Assembly (NCBI GenBank): GCA_963793105.1
Contig: CAWBZB010000008.1
Location: forward strand, 310,001 to 374,000
Reading direction: 5' to 3'
Origin: UBA10649 sp963793105
Lineage (GTDB): Bacteria > Actinomycetota > Actinomycetes > S36-B12
DNA: 64,000 nt
The translations under genes were made by a program, and so were the position numbers. This document shows, in pieces, positions 48,107 through 58,547 of the stretch; position 1 is the first letter of the stretch; every line of letters begins with the position of its first letter. Below the pieces are notes generated by a model. It was not told where the DNA came from and made no database searches. It saw only the letters and a list, made by a program, of their open reading frames with translations.

Positions 48107-48876
48107 GTCACTCCCAATCGTCGTGACAGCTCCCCCGCTGCCCGGGTGGCCAGGCGAGCAAGCTCGGCGCGCGTGCCCGCGTCCGCCCGGTCCGTCCTGA
48201 ACGTTAGACCGATGGATGCCGCCGGACGTCCGGAATGGTCACGCGCCGCGGCCGCCACCGACGAGTACCCCTCCACGATGAAGCCGTCCTCGAAGGCCCA
48301 GCCCCGTCGGCGCTCCGTCACCAGCAGGCGCGACAGCGCCGAGAAGGTGGTGGGTCCTCGACCCGTGCGATCCACGAACGACTCCGCCGACGGGAACACC
48401 GCACGGACCTGCGCCGACGGCAGTTCGGCCAGCAACGCCCGCCCGGACGCGGTCAGGTTCGCCGGCAGCCGGACGCCGACATCCGCCACGACCGTGACCG
48501 GCGTCCGGGGCAGCTCGCGCAGCAGGTACACGGTCTCGCGCCCGTGCAGCACCCCCAGGTGCACCACCGCCGGAAGCACGTCCTGCACGACGTGCGCCAG
48601 CCGGTGCAGGACGGGACCGCCGTAGCGCTCGAGGGGCTCGTGCCGGAGATAGGCGGCCCCGATCTCGAATGAGCCGACTCCGAGCCCCCATCGCTCCTCC
48701 TCCGGGTAGTGCGCCACGAATCCCTCCCGGGCCATCGCCGAGAGCAGGTGGTACATCGAGGATCGAGGGATCGTCAGCTGCCGCGCCAGCACAGCCGCCG
48801 TCATCGGCGCGGGCGCCTCGGCCAGCGCGCGCAGCACCGCCAGCGCCCGGGTGGCGGCCGGCACATTGCCCGACAT
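48103..48876 (-). CDS. IclR-family transcriptional regulator of hut genes
   Basis: This 257-residue regulator has an N-terminal winged helix (ATRALAVLRALAEAPAPMTAAVLARQLTIPRSSMYHLLSAM) and a C-terminal GAF-like effector domain with VGVRLPANLTASGRALLAELP and FIVEGYSSVAAAARDHSGRP. The ATG follows GGAGGG. It lies back to back with hutU, and is coupled to hutG, so it most likely senses a histidine or urocanate signal and controls both units. Confidence 0.82.
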   Translation of the reverse strand: MSGNVPAATRALAVLRALAEAPAPMTAAVLARQLTIPRSSMYHLLSAMAREGFVAHYPEEERWGLGVGSFEIGAAYLRHEPLERYGGPVLHRLAHVVQDVLPAVVHLGVLHGRETVYLLRELPRTPVTVVADVGVRLPANLTASGRALLAELPSAQVRAVFPSAESFVDRTGRGPTTFSALSRLLVTERRRGWAFEDGFIVEGYSSVAAAARDHSGRPAASIGLTFRTDRADAGTRAELARLATRAAGELSRRLGVT

Positions 48877-48915
48877 GACCCTCCACGGAATCTCGTATTT
48901 CAGACAGCAAGCGTC

Positions 48916-48944
48916 TTGACCCTATTCCGCCGTCGCCCTGATAT
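48916..48944 (+). promoter_or_regulatory. hutU promoter with canonical spacing
   Basis: TTGACC (48916-48921) and TGATAT (48939-48944) are 17 nt apart, a good sigma-70-type pair. Transcription would start near 48951, giving a leader of about 10 nt before the ATG at 48960. The IclR-type regulator would bind nearby. Confidence 0.6.
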
Positions 48945-48959
48945 CGATGGAATGGCCCC

Positions 48960-50633
48960 ATGACGACCATCTCCGGCCCCCGCCCCGTCCGCGCCGCGCG
49001 CGGCACCACCCTCACCACTCAGGGATGGCAGCAGGAGGCCGCCCTGCGCATGCTGATGAACAACCTCGATCCCGAGGTGGCCGAGCACCCGGACGACCTC
49101 GTCGTCTACGGCGGTACCGGCAAGGCCGCACGCAACTGGGCCAGCTTCGACGCCATGGTGCGCACCCTGACGAATCTCAAGGGCGACGAGACCATGCTCG
49201 TGCAGTCCGGCAAGCCGGTCGGGGTCTTCCAGACCCACGAGTGGGCGCCCCGCGTGATCCTGGCCAACTCCAACCTCGTGGGCGACTGGGCGACGTGGCC
49301 CGAGTTCCGTCGGCTCGAGCACCTGGGCCTGACGATGTACGGCCAGATGACGGCTGGTTCCTGGATCTACATCGGCACGCAGGGGATCCTGCAGGGGACC
49401 TACGAGACCTTCGCTGCCGTTGCCGCCAAGCGGTTCGGCGGCACGCTGGCCGGCACGCTCACCGTCACCGCCGGCTGCGGCGGCATGGGCGGCGCCCAGC
49501 CGCTCGCCGTCACCATGAACGAAGGCACCTGCCTCATCATCGACATCGACCCGACCCGTTTGCAGCGTCGGGTCGAGAACCGCTACCTGGACGAGATCGC
49601 GGACAATCTCGATGACGCCATCGACCGGGTCGTCGCGTACAAGGAGCAGCGCAAGGCCATCTCCGTCGGGCTGGTCGGGAACGCCGCCACGATCCTCCCC
49701 GAACTGCTGCGCCGAGGGGTGCCCATCGACATCGTGACGGACCAGACGTCCGCGCACGATCCGCTGTTCTACATCCCGGAGGACATCGACTTCGACGACG
49801 CACGGGACTACGCGGACAAGAAGCCCGAGGAGTTCACCGAGCGCGCGCAGGCCTCCATGGCCAAGCATGTCGAGGCGATGGTCGGCTTCATGGACGCCGG
49901 TGCCGAGGTCTTCGACTACGGCAACTCCATCCGCGACGAGGCGCGCAAGGGCGGGTATGCACGTGCATTCGCGTTTCCGGGCTTCATCCCCGCCTACATC
50001 CGGCCGCTCTTCTGCGAGGGCAAGGGGCCCTTCCGCTGGGCGGCGCTCAGCGGTGATCCCAAGGACATCTGGCGCACGGACCAGGCCATCCTCGAGCTCT
50101 TCCCCGACAACGAGCACCTGCACCGGTGGATCACCATGGCCCAGGAACGCGTCGCCTTCCAGGGCCTGCCGGCCCGCATCTGCTGGCTCGGCTACGGCGA
50201 GCGCGACAAGGCGGGGCTCGCCTTCAACGAACTCGTCGCCCGTGGAGAGGTCAGCGCTCCGATCGTCATCGGTCGCGACCACCTCGACTGCGGCTCCGTC
50301 GCATCCCCGTACCGGGAGTCGGAGGCGATGCTCGACGGCTCGGACGCCATCGCGGACTGGCCCCTGCTGAACGCCATGATCAACATCTCCTCGGGCGCGT
50401 CGTGGGTGTCGATCCACCACGGTGGTGGCGTCGGGATCGGGCGGTCGATCCACGCCGGCCAGGTGAGCGTCGCCGATGGCACGCCGCTCGCAGCCCAGAA
50501 GCTCGCCCGGGTCCTCACCAACGATCCCGGCATGGGCGTGATCCGGCACTGCGACGCCGGCTACGACGAGGCGATCGACGTCGCACGCGAGCGTCACGTG
50601 CACATTCCGATGCTGGACACCGAAAGTGTCTGA
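48960..50633 (+). CDS. hutU: Urocanate hydratase
   Basis: HutU is the NAD-dependent enzyme that converts urocanate to imidazolonepropionate. The 557-residue protein has the expected length and motifs: YGGTGKAARNW, QSGKPVGVFQTHEWAPRVI, GCGGMGGAQPLAVTMNEG (NAD region), and the cysteine-bearing FPGFIPAYIRPLFCEGKGPFRW. It is the first gene of hutU-hutI-hutH; its stop overlaps the hutI start by 8 bp. Confidence 0.96.
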   Translation: MTTISGPRPVRAARGTTLTTQGWQQEAALRMLMNNLDPEVAEHPDDLVVYGGTGKAARNWASFDAMVRTLTNLKGDETMLVQSGKPVGVFQTHEWAPRVILANSNLVGDWATWPEFRRLEHLGLTMYGQMTAGSWIYIGTQGILQGTYETFAAVAAKRFGGTLAGTLTVTAGCGGMGGAQPLAVTMNEGTCLIIDIDPTRLQRRVENRYLDEIADNLDDAIDRVVAYKEQRKAISVGLVGNAATILPELLRRGVPIDIVTDQTSAHDPLFYIPEDIDFDDARDYADKKPEEFTERAQASMAKHVEAMVGFMDAGAEVFDYGNSIRDEARKGGYARAFAFPGFIPAYIRPLFCEGKGPFRWAALSGDPKDIWRTDQAILELFPDNEHLHRWITMAQERVAFQGLPARICWLGYGERDKAGLAFNELVARGEVSAPIVIGRDHLDCGSVASPYRESEAMLDGSDAIADWPLLNAMINISSGASWVSIHHGGGVGIGRSIHAGQVSVADGTPLAAQKLARVLTNDPGMGVIRHCDAGYDEAIDVARERHVHIPMLDTESV

Positions 50634-51807
50634 CACGACGGCTCTGACGAGCATCGGTTCGCTGGTCACGAACGACCCCGATCTCGGGCGCGGCGCACTC
50701 GGCATCATCGACGACGCCGTCCTCGTTCTCCAGGGCGATCACGTGCTGTGGGCCGGCCCGGAGTCGGACTTCGATTCCGCGGACCACGCCGTCGATCTCG
50801 GAGGACGCACGGTCATTCCCGGCTTCGTCGACAGTCATGCGCACCTTGCCTTCGCCGGTGATCGGGCCGACGAGTTCGCGGCCCGCATGTCCGGTCAGGC
50901 CTATGCCGCGGGCGGAATCCGTCGCACCGTGGAGAGCACCAGGGCGGCCTCCGACGACGAGCTGCTCGACGGTCTACGACGGCTCAGCGGCGAGCTGCAC
51001 CGCAGCGGAGTGACGACGTTCGAGACGAAGTCCGGGTACGGCCTGACCGTCGTCGACGAGGCTCGCGCGTTGAGGCTGTCGTCCGAGGTCACCGACGAGG
51101 TGACCTTCCTCGGCGCCCACGTCGTACCGCAGGAGTTCGCCGACCGACCTGACGCCTACGTCGACCTGGTGACCGGCCCAGATGCTCGATGCCTGCGCCC
51201 CGCACTCTCGGTGGATCGACGTCTTCTGCGACCGCGGCGCCTTCGACGCGGACCAGACACGCGAGATCCTCCGTGCCGGGATGGCCCGCGGACTCGCGCC
51301 CCGAGTCCATGCCAACCAGCTCCAGCACGGTCCCGGGATCCAGGTGGCCGTCGAGGTCGGCGCCGCCTCGGCTGACCACTGCACCCACACGACCGACGCC
51401 GACCTGGAACTGCTCGCCGGCAGCGACACCGTGGCCACCCTGCTCCCCGGCGCGGAGTTCTCCACCCGCTCGACCTATCCCGACGCCCGACGCATGCTCG
51501 ACGCGGGCGTGACCGTCGCGATCGCGACGGACTGCAACCCGGGGTCGAGCTACACCACGAGCATCCCCTTCTGCATCGCCGTGGCCGTCCGGGACATGCG
51601 GATGACCCCGGACGAGGCGTTGTGGTCCGCCACCGCTGGCGGCGCCCGCGCATTACGGCGAAGGATGTCGGCCGGCTCACGCCTGGCGCCCGCGCCGACC
51701 TCGTCAGCCTCAACGCTCCCAGCCACATCCACCTGGCGTATCGCCCCGGCGTCGATCTCATCGATCGCGTCTGGCGCGCGCCCCGCACCCCTAGGGTCGC
51801 CGCATGA
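50626..51807 (+). CDS. hutI: Imidazolonepropionase (two compensating frameshifts)
   Basis: HutI opens the imidazolone ring to give formimidoylglutamate. It has the metal-dependent amidohydrolase motifs PGFVDSHAHLAFAGDRADEF, ETKSGYGLT, HANQLQ and ATDCNPGSSYTTSIPF. The frame changes near 51173 (one extra C in a CCC run) and back near 51652 (one A missing from an AAA run); the net length gives about 393 residues, normal for HutI. Homopolymer context points to sequencing error. GTG start overlaps hutU; the stop overlaps the hutH start (ATGA). Confidence 0.85.
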
Positions 51808-53330
51808 GCAGCACCGTCACCATCCACACCACGGGTATGATCACTGGCCGACGTCATCGCCGTGGCTCGCGACGACGCCACCGTCACTCTGGCGCGACGA
51901 CGTCATCTGGCGGCCATGGCCGCCAGCCGAGCCCAGGTCGAGGCTCTGGCCGGTCGGCGACGTGCCCGTGTACGGCATCTCGACGGGTTTCGGCGCGCTG
52001 GCCAATCGGCATATCCCCGTCGAGGACCGCGTCCAGCTGCAGCGCTCGCTCATCCGTTCGCACGCGGCCGGGATGGGCCCCGCCGTCGAGCGCGAGGTGG
52101 TGCGGGCACTGATCCTGCTGAGGCTGAAGACACTCTCCAGCGGCCGCACCGGCGCGCGACCGGTTGTCGCCGAGACCATGGCCGCCCTGCTGAACGCCGG
52201 CATCACCCCAGTGGTGCACGAGTTCGGCTCGCTCGGCTGCAGCGGCGACCTCGCCCCGCTCTCGCACTGCGCGCTCGTGCTCATGGGCGAGGGGCGGGCC
52301 GTCGATCGTGACGGAACCGAGCGTCCCGTTCCGGAACTTCTCGAAGAAGCCGGCATCGAGTCCGGTCGAACTGCGTGAGAAGGAGGGCCTGGCCCTCATC
52401 AACGGGACCGACGGCATGCTGGGCATGCTCATCATGGCGATCGCCGACCTCGAGCACCTCTGCGACGTCGCCGACCTGACGGCCGCCATGAGCGTCGAGG
52501 GGCTACTCGGCACGGACTCCGCGTTCCGGGCCGACCTGCACGTCGAGTTGCGGCCGCACCCCGGGCAGGCGGTCAGCGCCGCCAACATGCTCCGCATCCT
52601 CGACGGATCCGGAATCGTCGCCTCGCACAAGGTCGACGACGATCGCGTGCAGGATGCCTATTCCCTGCGTTGCGCGCCGCAGGTCACCGGCGCCGTGCGT
52701 GACACGCTGACCCACGCCCGCACGGTCGCCGAGCGCGAGCTCGCCGCCGCCATCGACAATCCGGTGGTGCTGCCCGATGGCACGATCTCGAGCAACGGCA
52801 ACTTCCACGGCGCACCCGTCGGCTACGTCCTGGACTTCCTCGCCATCGCCGCCGCGGACCTCGGATCGATGGCGGAGCGACGGACCGATCGCATGCTCGA
52901 CAAGAACCGAAGCCACGGGCTGCCGCCGTTCCTGGCCGACGACCCCGGCGTCGACAGCGGCCTGATGATCGCGCAGTACACGCAGGCCGGACTGGTCAGC
53001 GAGAACAAGCGTCTGGCCGCCCCGGCGAGCGTCGACTCGATCCCGAGTTCGGCCATGCAGGAGGACCACGTGTCCATGGGATGGCACGCCGCCCGCAAGC
53101 TTCGTGGAGTGGTGGACAACCTCACGCGCATCCTGGCGATCGAACTCGTTGCGGCGTCCCGCGCCATCGAGCTGCGCGCGCCGCTCCAGCCGGCGCCGGA
53201 GACCGCAGCGGTGATCGCTCGGCTGCGGACAACCGTTCCCGGTCCCGGTCCCGACCGCTTCCTGGCCCCGGAGCTAGCCGCGGCCACGGCTTTCGTCGTC
53301 GACATGGGGAACAGTCGTCGAGCCCACTGA
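51804..53330 (+). CDS. hutH: Histidine ammonia-lyase (three frameshifts)
   Basis: HutH deaminates histidine to urocanate. Recognisable are VYGISTGFGALANRHIP, the MIO-forming loop GSLGCSGDLAPLSH (Cys-Ser-Gly at 52238-52246 in place of the usual Ala-Ser-Gly), NGTDGMLGML, AIDNPVVLPDG and PSSAMQEDHVSMGW. Frame changes near 51840, 51960 and 52365 sum to zero; the corrected protein has about 507 residues, the usual length. The concentration of errors here and in hutI makes either local low quality or real decay possible. The last 57 bp overlap the convergent ligase gene. Confidence 0.82.
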
Positions 53331-54578
53331 CGGTTCGGGGGCGGGCGGTTTGACTGCCCCACCGTCCTCGAGGCTCGCCACGATCGCCAGGACCAGGAGG
53401 CTGGTCGTCGGGGCAAGCAGCCGCCAGAAGACGAGCGCCTCGGTGAGGCCGCCCGCCACGATCACCGTCGTGATTCCCAGTGAGACGAAGCTTCGCCGCC
53501 GTGCCGCGCGTACCCCCAGGACCGCCGTCAGCGCAAGGACGGCGATGGCGATGCAGGTGCCCACGACGCCGAACCGGACGAGCGAGTCGAGGACCAGATT
53601 GTGTGCAGTGCTGGCCCAGCCGGGCAGCTCCCCTGACGCTGCGGCCTGACTGATCCGACGGTCGGGCACGCCCGTGAGGGGCGATTCCTGCCACAAGCGC
53701 CAGTACACGGGCCAGATCTCCGTACGACCGGTCAGGTTTGGATTGACCGCGACCACGGCCGCGGCGACGACGACCGCCGGAGCGGCGACCACTGCGACCC
53801 GCAGCCAGCGTGGCCACGCGGAGGGCCTCGTGAGCCACCATGCGGCCGCCATGACTGCGACCGCAGCCGCAGTCGCCAGCATGGACGTGCGGCTCGCCGT
53901 CAGCAGGAGAACGAACACCCCGGTCACCAGCAGCGCTGCGCGCAACGCTCCCCGACGGCACAGGCCGACGACGATCAGGAAGCCGCCGATCGGCCCGGCG
54001 TGGTTCGGATGCCAGAAGGGGCCGCCCCAGCGCCCCTCGAGGCCAAGGACGTCGGCGAGGGGAAGCCAGTAGGTGGTCCGATCGCCCGCAGCGAGTTCGC
54101 TGAACCGCTCCGCGCGCGCGTACCAGGAGGCCACGGCCCCCACTGACTCCAGCGCGACGCTGATCACGACGATCCCCGCGAGCAGGACGGCCATGGAATC
54201 AACGGTCTGCCGCGCGCCACGAGCGTCGGGGGGCTTGAGCCAGATCATCGCCAGCAGCAACGGGACGGCGAGATACACCGGGTTGAGCGCGCCGCCGGTG
54301 ACGATCTGCCTGCCGACCTCGACCAGCCACATGGCGGCCATGAGCCCAAGAACCAACGCCAGTAGCCCCGACGCGCGGCCCGGGGCCTCATACCGCCACC
54401 ACAGGACGACGCCGCTGAACAGGCCGATCAGGTAGAGCACGGCCTGTACCGGTGCGAGCGACCCGGATGCGGGGTCCCCCAGCATTCCCACGAACTGGAC
54501 GACGACCTCGGTACCGAGGACGGCGACCAGATATCCCGAGGCCGTGACTCGCCCGACGGCGAGTGTGCCTCTGCTCAC
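53274..54578 (-). CDS. O-antigen ligase family membrane protein (paralogue 1)
   Basis: This 434-residue polytopic protein has about ten to twelve hydrophobic segments and a large external loop with LTGRTEIWPVYWRLWQESP and STAHNLVLDSLVRFGVVG, the H-x-x-x-x-D type motif of the Wzy_C/O-antigen ligase superfamily. The YWLPLADVLGLEGRWGGPFWHPN segment is shared with the gene at 56759. Such proteins transfer or polymerise glycans at the membrane. The last 57 bp lie antisense to the hutH end. No glycosyltransferases are adjacent. Confidence 0.75.
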   Translation of the reverse strand: MSRGTLAVGRVTASGYLVAVLGTEVVVQFVGMLGDPASGSLAPVQAVLYLIGLFSGVVLWWRYEAPGRASGLLALVLGLMAAMWLVEVGRQIVTGGALNPVYLAVPLLLAMIWLKPPDARGARQTVDSMAVLLAGIVVISVALESVGAVASWYARAERFSELAAGDRTTYWLPLADVLGLEGRWGGPFWHPNHAGPIGGFLIVVGLCRRGALRAALLVTGVFVLLLTASRTSMLATAAAVAVMAAAWWLTRPSAWPRWLRVAVVAAPAVVVAAAVVAVNPNLTGRTEIWPVYWRLWQESPLTGVPDRRISQAAASGELPGWASTAHNLVLDSLVRFGVVGTCIAIAVLALTAVLGVRAARRRSFVSLGITTVIVAGGLTEALVFWRLLAPTTSLLVLAIVASLEDGGAVKPPAPEPSVGSTTVPHVDDESRGRG

Positions 54579-54607
54579 GTCGACATCATGCCAGCGCTTC
54601 CGGGCGA

Positions 54608-54613
54608 TAGTCT
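54608..54613 (+). promoter_or_regulatory. -10 box (TAGTCT) for leaderless etfD-like gene
   Basis: TAGTCT is followed by 6 nt and the GTG at 54620. Confidence 0.45.
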
Positions 54614-54619
54614 CGACTG

Positions 54620-56834
54620 GTGGATCACATGCTCGTGCGAGCCATCGTCGGCATCGCCATCACCGTCATCCTGCTCGCCTTCGCACTCAAGCGCGGCTGG
54701 TTCCTCGTCAACCTCGGGCGGGCGGGCAAGCAGGCCGTCGGCCGCACCTCCGACGCTCCCAAGCGGGTCGAGGCGGAGGCCACCGAGGTACTCGGCCAGC
54801 GCAAGTTGCTGAAGTGGACCGTGCCCGGCGTCGCACACGTCTTCGCCTTCTGGGGATTCATCATCCTCGGCATCACGGTGGTCACCGCTTTCGGCGAGCT
54901 GGTCATCGAGAACTTCTCGATCCCGGTCTTCGGCACCTGGCAGGTCGTACGCGTGATGGAGGACCTCTTCGCCGTCCTCGTCCTCATCGGCATCGTCATG
55001 TTCGCGATCATCCGGCTGACCAACAACCCGGCGAAGCAGGGTCGCGCGTCGCGGTTCTTCGGCTCGCACACCAAGGGCGCCTGGCTGGTGCTGCTGATGA
55101 TCTTCCTGGTCGTGGCAACCCTGCTCACCTACCGCGGAGCGAAGGTCAACAACATCGCCGGCACCGTCGACCACGTCGACAGCATGAACGGCGCCTTCGC
55201 CTCGAACTTCATCAGCACCTGGCTGGTGGGACTCGGCGACACCACCAATCTGTGGATCGAGACGGTGTTCATCTGGTTCCACGTCACGGTGATCCTGGCC
55301 TTCCTGCTGATCGTGCTGCACTCCAAGCACCTGCACATCTTCTCGGCGCCCGTCAACGTGTACACGTCGCGGCGCCCCAACGCCCTCGGACCCCTGCTGC
55401 CCATCTACTACCAGGGCGAGCCGGTCAACTTCGAGGATCCGCCCGACGACGCCACGTTCGGCAAGGGCCACATCGCCGACTTCACGTGGAAGAACTACGT
55501 CGACTTCATGGCCTGCACGGAGTGCGGCCGGTGCCAGTCGCAGTGCCCTGCCTGGAACACGGGCAAGCCGCTGAGCCCCAAGCTGATGATCATGAACCTC
55601 CGCGACACGATGTTCACCCAGGCCCCGTACCTGATGGCCGCCGGCGGGGAGCACCCCGGCCTTGGCGAGATGCATGAGGCCGCACTGGCCTCGGTGAGCG
55701 ACGAGGTTCGCGCGCAGGTCGAGCGGCCCTTCATCGGCTCACGGGAGGGAAGCGACCACGCGACCGAGGACGGCTACACCTTCGACGGTCACCGCACCTC
55801 CGCACTCGAGCTGCCCGATCATCGACGAGGACGCACTCTGGTCATGCACGACCTGCGGCGCCTGCGTCAACCAGTGCCCGGTCGACATCGAGCACATCGA
55901 CCACTTCGTCGACATGCGTCGGAACCAGGTCATGATCGCCACCGAGTTCCCGAGCGAGCTGAACGGCCTGTTCAAGAACCTGGAGACGAAGGGCAACCCC
56001 TGGGGAATGAACGCCTCGGGACGGATGGACTGGATCGCCGAGGTGGACTTCGACGTTCGCGTCTTCGGCATGGACGGCGAGGACACGATCCCCGACGACG
56101 TCGACTACCTGTTCTGGGTCGGCTGCGCCGGCGCCTTCGAGGACCGGGCGAAGCGCACCACCAAGGCGGTCGCTGAACTGCTCACCATCGCCGGAGTGCA
56201 GTTCATGGTCCTGGGCGAGGGCGAGACCTGCACGGGCGATCCCGCGCGACGAGCCGGAAACGAGTTCCTGTTCCAGATGCAGGCCATGCAGAACGTCGAG
56301 GTCCTCAATGAGGTCAAGGCGACCAAGATCGTGGTGACGTGTCCCCATTGCCTCAACACCCTGAAGCGCGAGTACCCCCAGCTGGGCGGGAACTACGAGG
56401 TCGTGCACCACACTCAACTGCTCGACGACCTCGTCAAGGCCGGCCGACTCACCCCCGTCGCCCCGGTCTCGCAGACAGTGACCTACCACGACCCCTGCTA
56501 CCTCGGACGGCACAACAACGTCTACGTCCCGCCGCGGGACCTGATCGAGGCCAGCGGCGCCACCAGCGTGGAGATGGAGCGGCACGGGGACAAGTCCTTC
56601 TGCTGCGGCGCGGGCGGGGCACGCATGTGGATGGAGGAGAAGATCGGCACGCGGGTCAACCAGAACCGCGGCGACGAGGCCATCGGCACGGGAGCCAGCA
56701 AGGTCGCCGTCGCGTGCCCGTTCTGCTCGGTGATGCTGAATGACGCGGTGACGAGTCGTCAGGGCGACGGCCGGGCCGAGGGCGTCGAGGTCGTCGACGT
56801 CGCGACCCTGCTGCTCTCGGCGGCCAAGCCGTAG
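54620..56834 (+). CDS. EtfD-like membrane iron-sulfur oxidoreductase (frameshifted)
   Basis: The N-terminal half has about six membrane segments of NarI-like type, followed by two 4Fe-4S ferredoxin motifs (CTECGRCQSQCP and CTTCGACVNQCPVDIEH) and two CCG-type cysteine domains (CPHCLNTLKREYP, YHDPCYLGRHN, CCGAGGARMWMEE). This is the layout of mycobacterial Rv0338c/EtfD, which passes electrons from EtfAB (acyl-CoA oxidation) to menaquinone. One extra C near 55812 splits the frame just before the second ferredoxin motif. About 737 residues are expected. The 3' end overlaps the convergent ligase gene by 76 bp. Confidence 0.85.
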
Positions 56835-58069
56835 ACCTGTCGATCGCACGACGCCAGGAGCACGGTCACCACGAGCAACGGTAGGAACGGATTCGGGTTC
56901 CACCAGACGAACAGGACTTCCACCAACGTCATCACGATGATCGCCCCGAACAGCGCGGTCCCGACTGCGGCGCCCCGCCGGATTCCCGCCAGGCAGACGA
57001 GTGCCACCAAGACCATGAGCACGGCGGTGAGGGACACCCCCACCCACCCCAGTCGCACGATCGAGTCGACCCACAGGTTGTGACCGTGGAAGGCCCAGGC
57101 CGGAACGCGCCCGTCGGCCACCGCGCCCGAGATCCCGGAATCACCGACCCCGAACCAGGGTGACGAGTCGCCCTGGGCCAGGAACTCGGGCCACATGTCG
57201 GTGCGACCGGACAGTTCGGGAATCTCCCGCACCCACAAAGCAAGACGCGCAGCGATCGCGACGCCGAGCGCCGGCGTCGCCATGCGACGCGCGGTGAAGC
57301 TCGACCACGCTGGACCCCAGCCAGGGAGAACCGCCAGCAGCAGCACCCCGGCCGCGGCGGCGGCGTAGGCACCGCGAGAACTCGCCAGCATCAGGACCAG
57401 CAGGCCGGTCACGACGAAGATGGTGGCGCGCGCGCGCGGACGGGTGAATCCGTACACGAGCAGGAAGGCCGCTGCGAATCCGGAGAGGTTGGGGTGCCGG
57501 AACGGCCCGCCCCACCGCCCGTCCAGGCCCAGGACCTCCATCATCGGCAGCCAGTAGTTCTCGCGGTCGAACGGGATCAAGCCCGCCAGGTCGACCCCGG
57601 GCAGGGAGTACCAGGACTCCACCACCCCCATCGACTCCAGAGCGAGCACCACCACGCACGCCGCCACGAAGGCCCACGACAGCACGTCCGCGGCCTTCCG
57701 CACGTCCTGGGAGCTCGGCCGCTTGGCCCAGATCAGGAGGGGAAGGAGGGGCGCGAGAAGGACTGCCGGAATGAAGGCGGCGCCGTCGGCCAACAGGCGG
57801 CCCTGGGCGTAGGCCCACATGACGACGAGCATCATCAGGGCCGCCGTGACCCGCCAGTCCCATCGGTCAACAGGTCGATAGCGGGTCCACACGACCACCG
57901 CCACCGCCGTGAGGATCAGGAGCACACCCGTCGGAACGGGCACGCCGCCGGGAAGACTCCGGTCAAGGAAGAACAGCAGGCAGAGCTGGTAGACCAGAGG
58001 TGCGACGAGCAGGACCGAGAGGTACGGGGCGGCACTCCAGGAGCGCCACTCGCTCGCGCGCTCAGACAC
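56759..58069 (-). CDS. O-antigen ligase family membrane protein (paralogue 2)
   Basis: This 436-residue polytopic membrane protein is paralogous to the product at 53274. The shared landmarks are YWLPMMEVLGLDGRWGGPFRHPN, LSGRTDMWPEF and the loop HGHNLWVDSIVRLGWVG. The GTG start overlaps the mog stop by 8 bp, so it is read from the cox-moaC-mog transcript. The C-terminal tail is Ser/Thr/Pro-rich and lies antisense to the 3' end of the etfD-like gene. Role in glycan ligation or polymerisation is inferred from the family. Confidence 0.75.
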   Translation of the reverse strand: MSERASEWRSWSAAPYLSVLLVAPLVYQLCLLFFLDRSLPGGVPVPTGVLLILTAVAVVVWTRYRPVDRWDWRVTAALMMLVVMWAYAQGRLLADGAAFIPAVLLAPLLPLLIWAKRPSSQDVRKAADVLSWAFVAACVVVLALESMGVVESWYSLPGVDLAGLIPFDRENYWLPMMEVLGLDGRWGGPFRHPNLSGFAAAFLLVYGFTRPRARATIFVVTGLLVLMLASSRGAYAAAAAGVLLLAVLPGWGPAWSSFTARRMATPALGVAIAARLALWVREIPELSGRTDMWPEFLAQGDSSPWFGVGDSGISGAVADGRVPAWAFHGHNLWVDSIVRLGWVGVSLTAVLMVLVALVCLAGIRRGAAVGTALFGAIIVMTLVEVLFVWWNPNPFLPLLVVTVLLASCDRQVYGLAAESSRVATSTTSTPSARPSP

Positions 58070-58547
58070 GGGAGTGGTCGCCCCCGCCGATCTGGTCCAG
58101 CGCGTGCATCAGGATCGGCGACAGTGCCGCGATCCCGTCCCGTGCACCCCCGTTGGAGCCGGGCAGGTTGACGATCAGCGTGGTCCCAGCGATGCCGGCA
58201 ATCCCGCGGGACAGCACCGCGGTCGGCACGCCCTTCGCCACCCCGTACGCACGCACGGCCTCGGCCAGTCCCGGCGACACGCGATCGATCACCCGCAGCG
58301 TCATCTCCGGAGTCAGGTCTGTGGGGGTATGCCCTGTCCCGCCCGTGGTCACGACGAGGTCGATGCCGTCCTCGACGGCCGCCCGGAGTGCGTCATGCAG
58401 GGGCTCGCCGTCGGCGACGACGACCGGTGGCCCGACGTCCAGGCCGAGGTCCGCCAGACCGGCGACGACGAGCGGGCCGGAGGTGTCGTCCCAGGTGCCG
58501 GCAGCCGCCCGCGTCGACGCGGTGATGACACGCGCGCGATGAGTCAC
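58062..58547 (-). CDS. mog: Molybdopterin adenylyltransferase (MogA/MoaB type)
   Basis: This enzyme adenylylates molybdopterin before molybdenum insertion. The 161-residue protein has VVTTGGTGHTPTDLTPEMTLRVID and the NLPGSNGGARDGIAAL motif of the MoeA/MogA/MoaB fold. The GTG at 58547 overlaps the moaC stop (GTGA). Position directly behind moaC and the cox genes suggests that it supports cofactor maturation of the CO dehydrogenase. Confidence 0.88.
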   Translation of the reverse strand: MTHRARVITASTRAAAGTWDDTSGPLVVAGLADLGLDVGPPVVVADGEPLHDALRAAVEDGIDLVVTTGGTGHTPTDLTPEMTLRVIDRVSPGLAEAVRAYGVAKGVPTAVLSRGIAGIAGTTLIVNLPGSNGGARDGIAALSPILMHALDQIGGGDHSRV

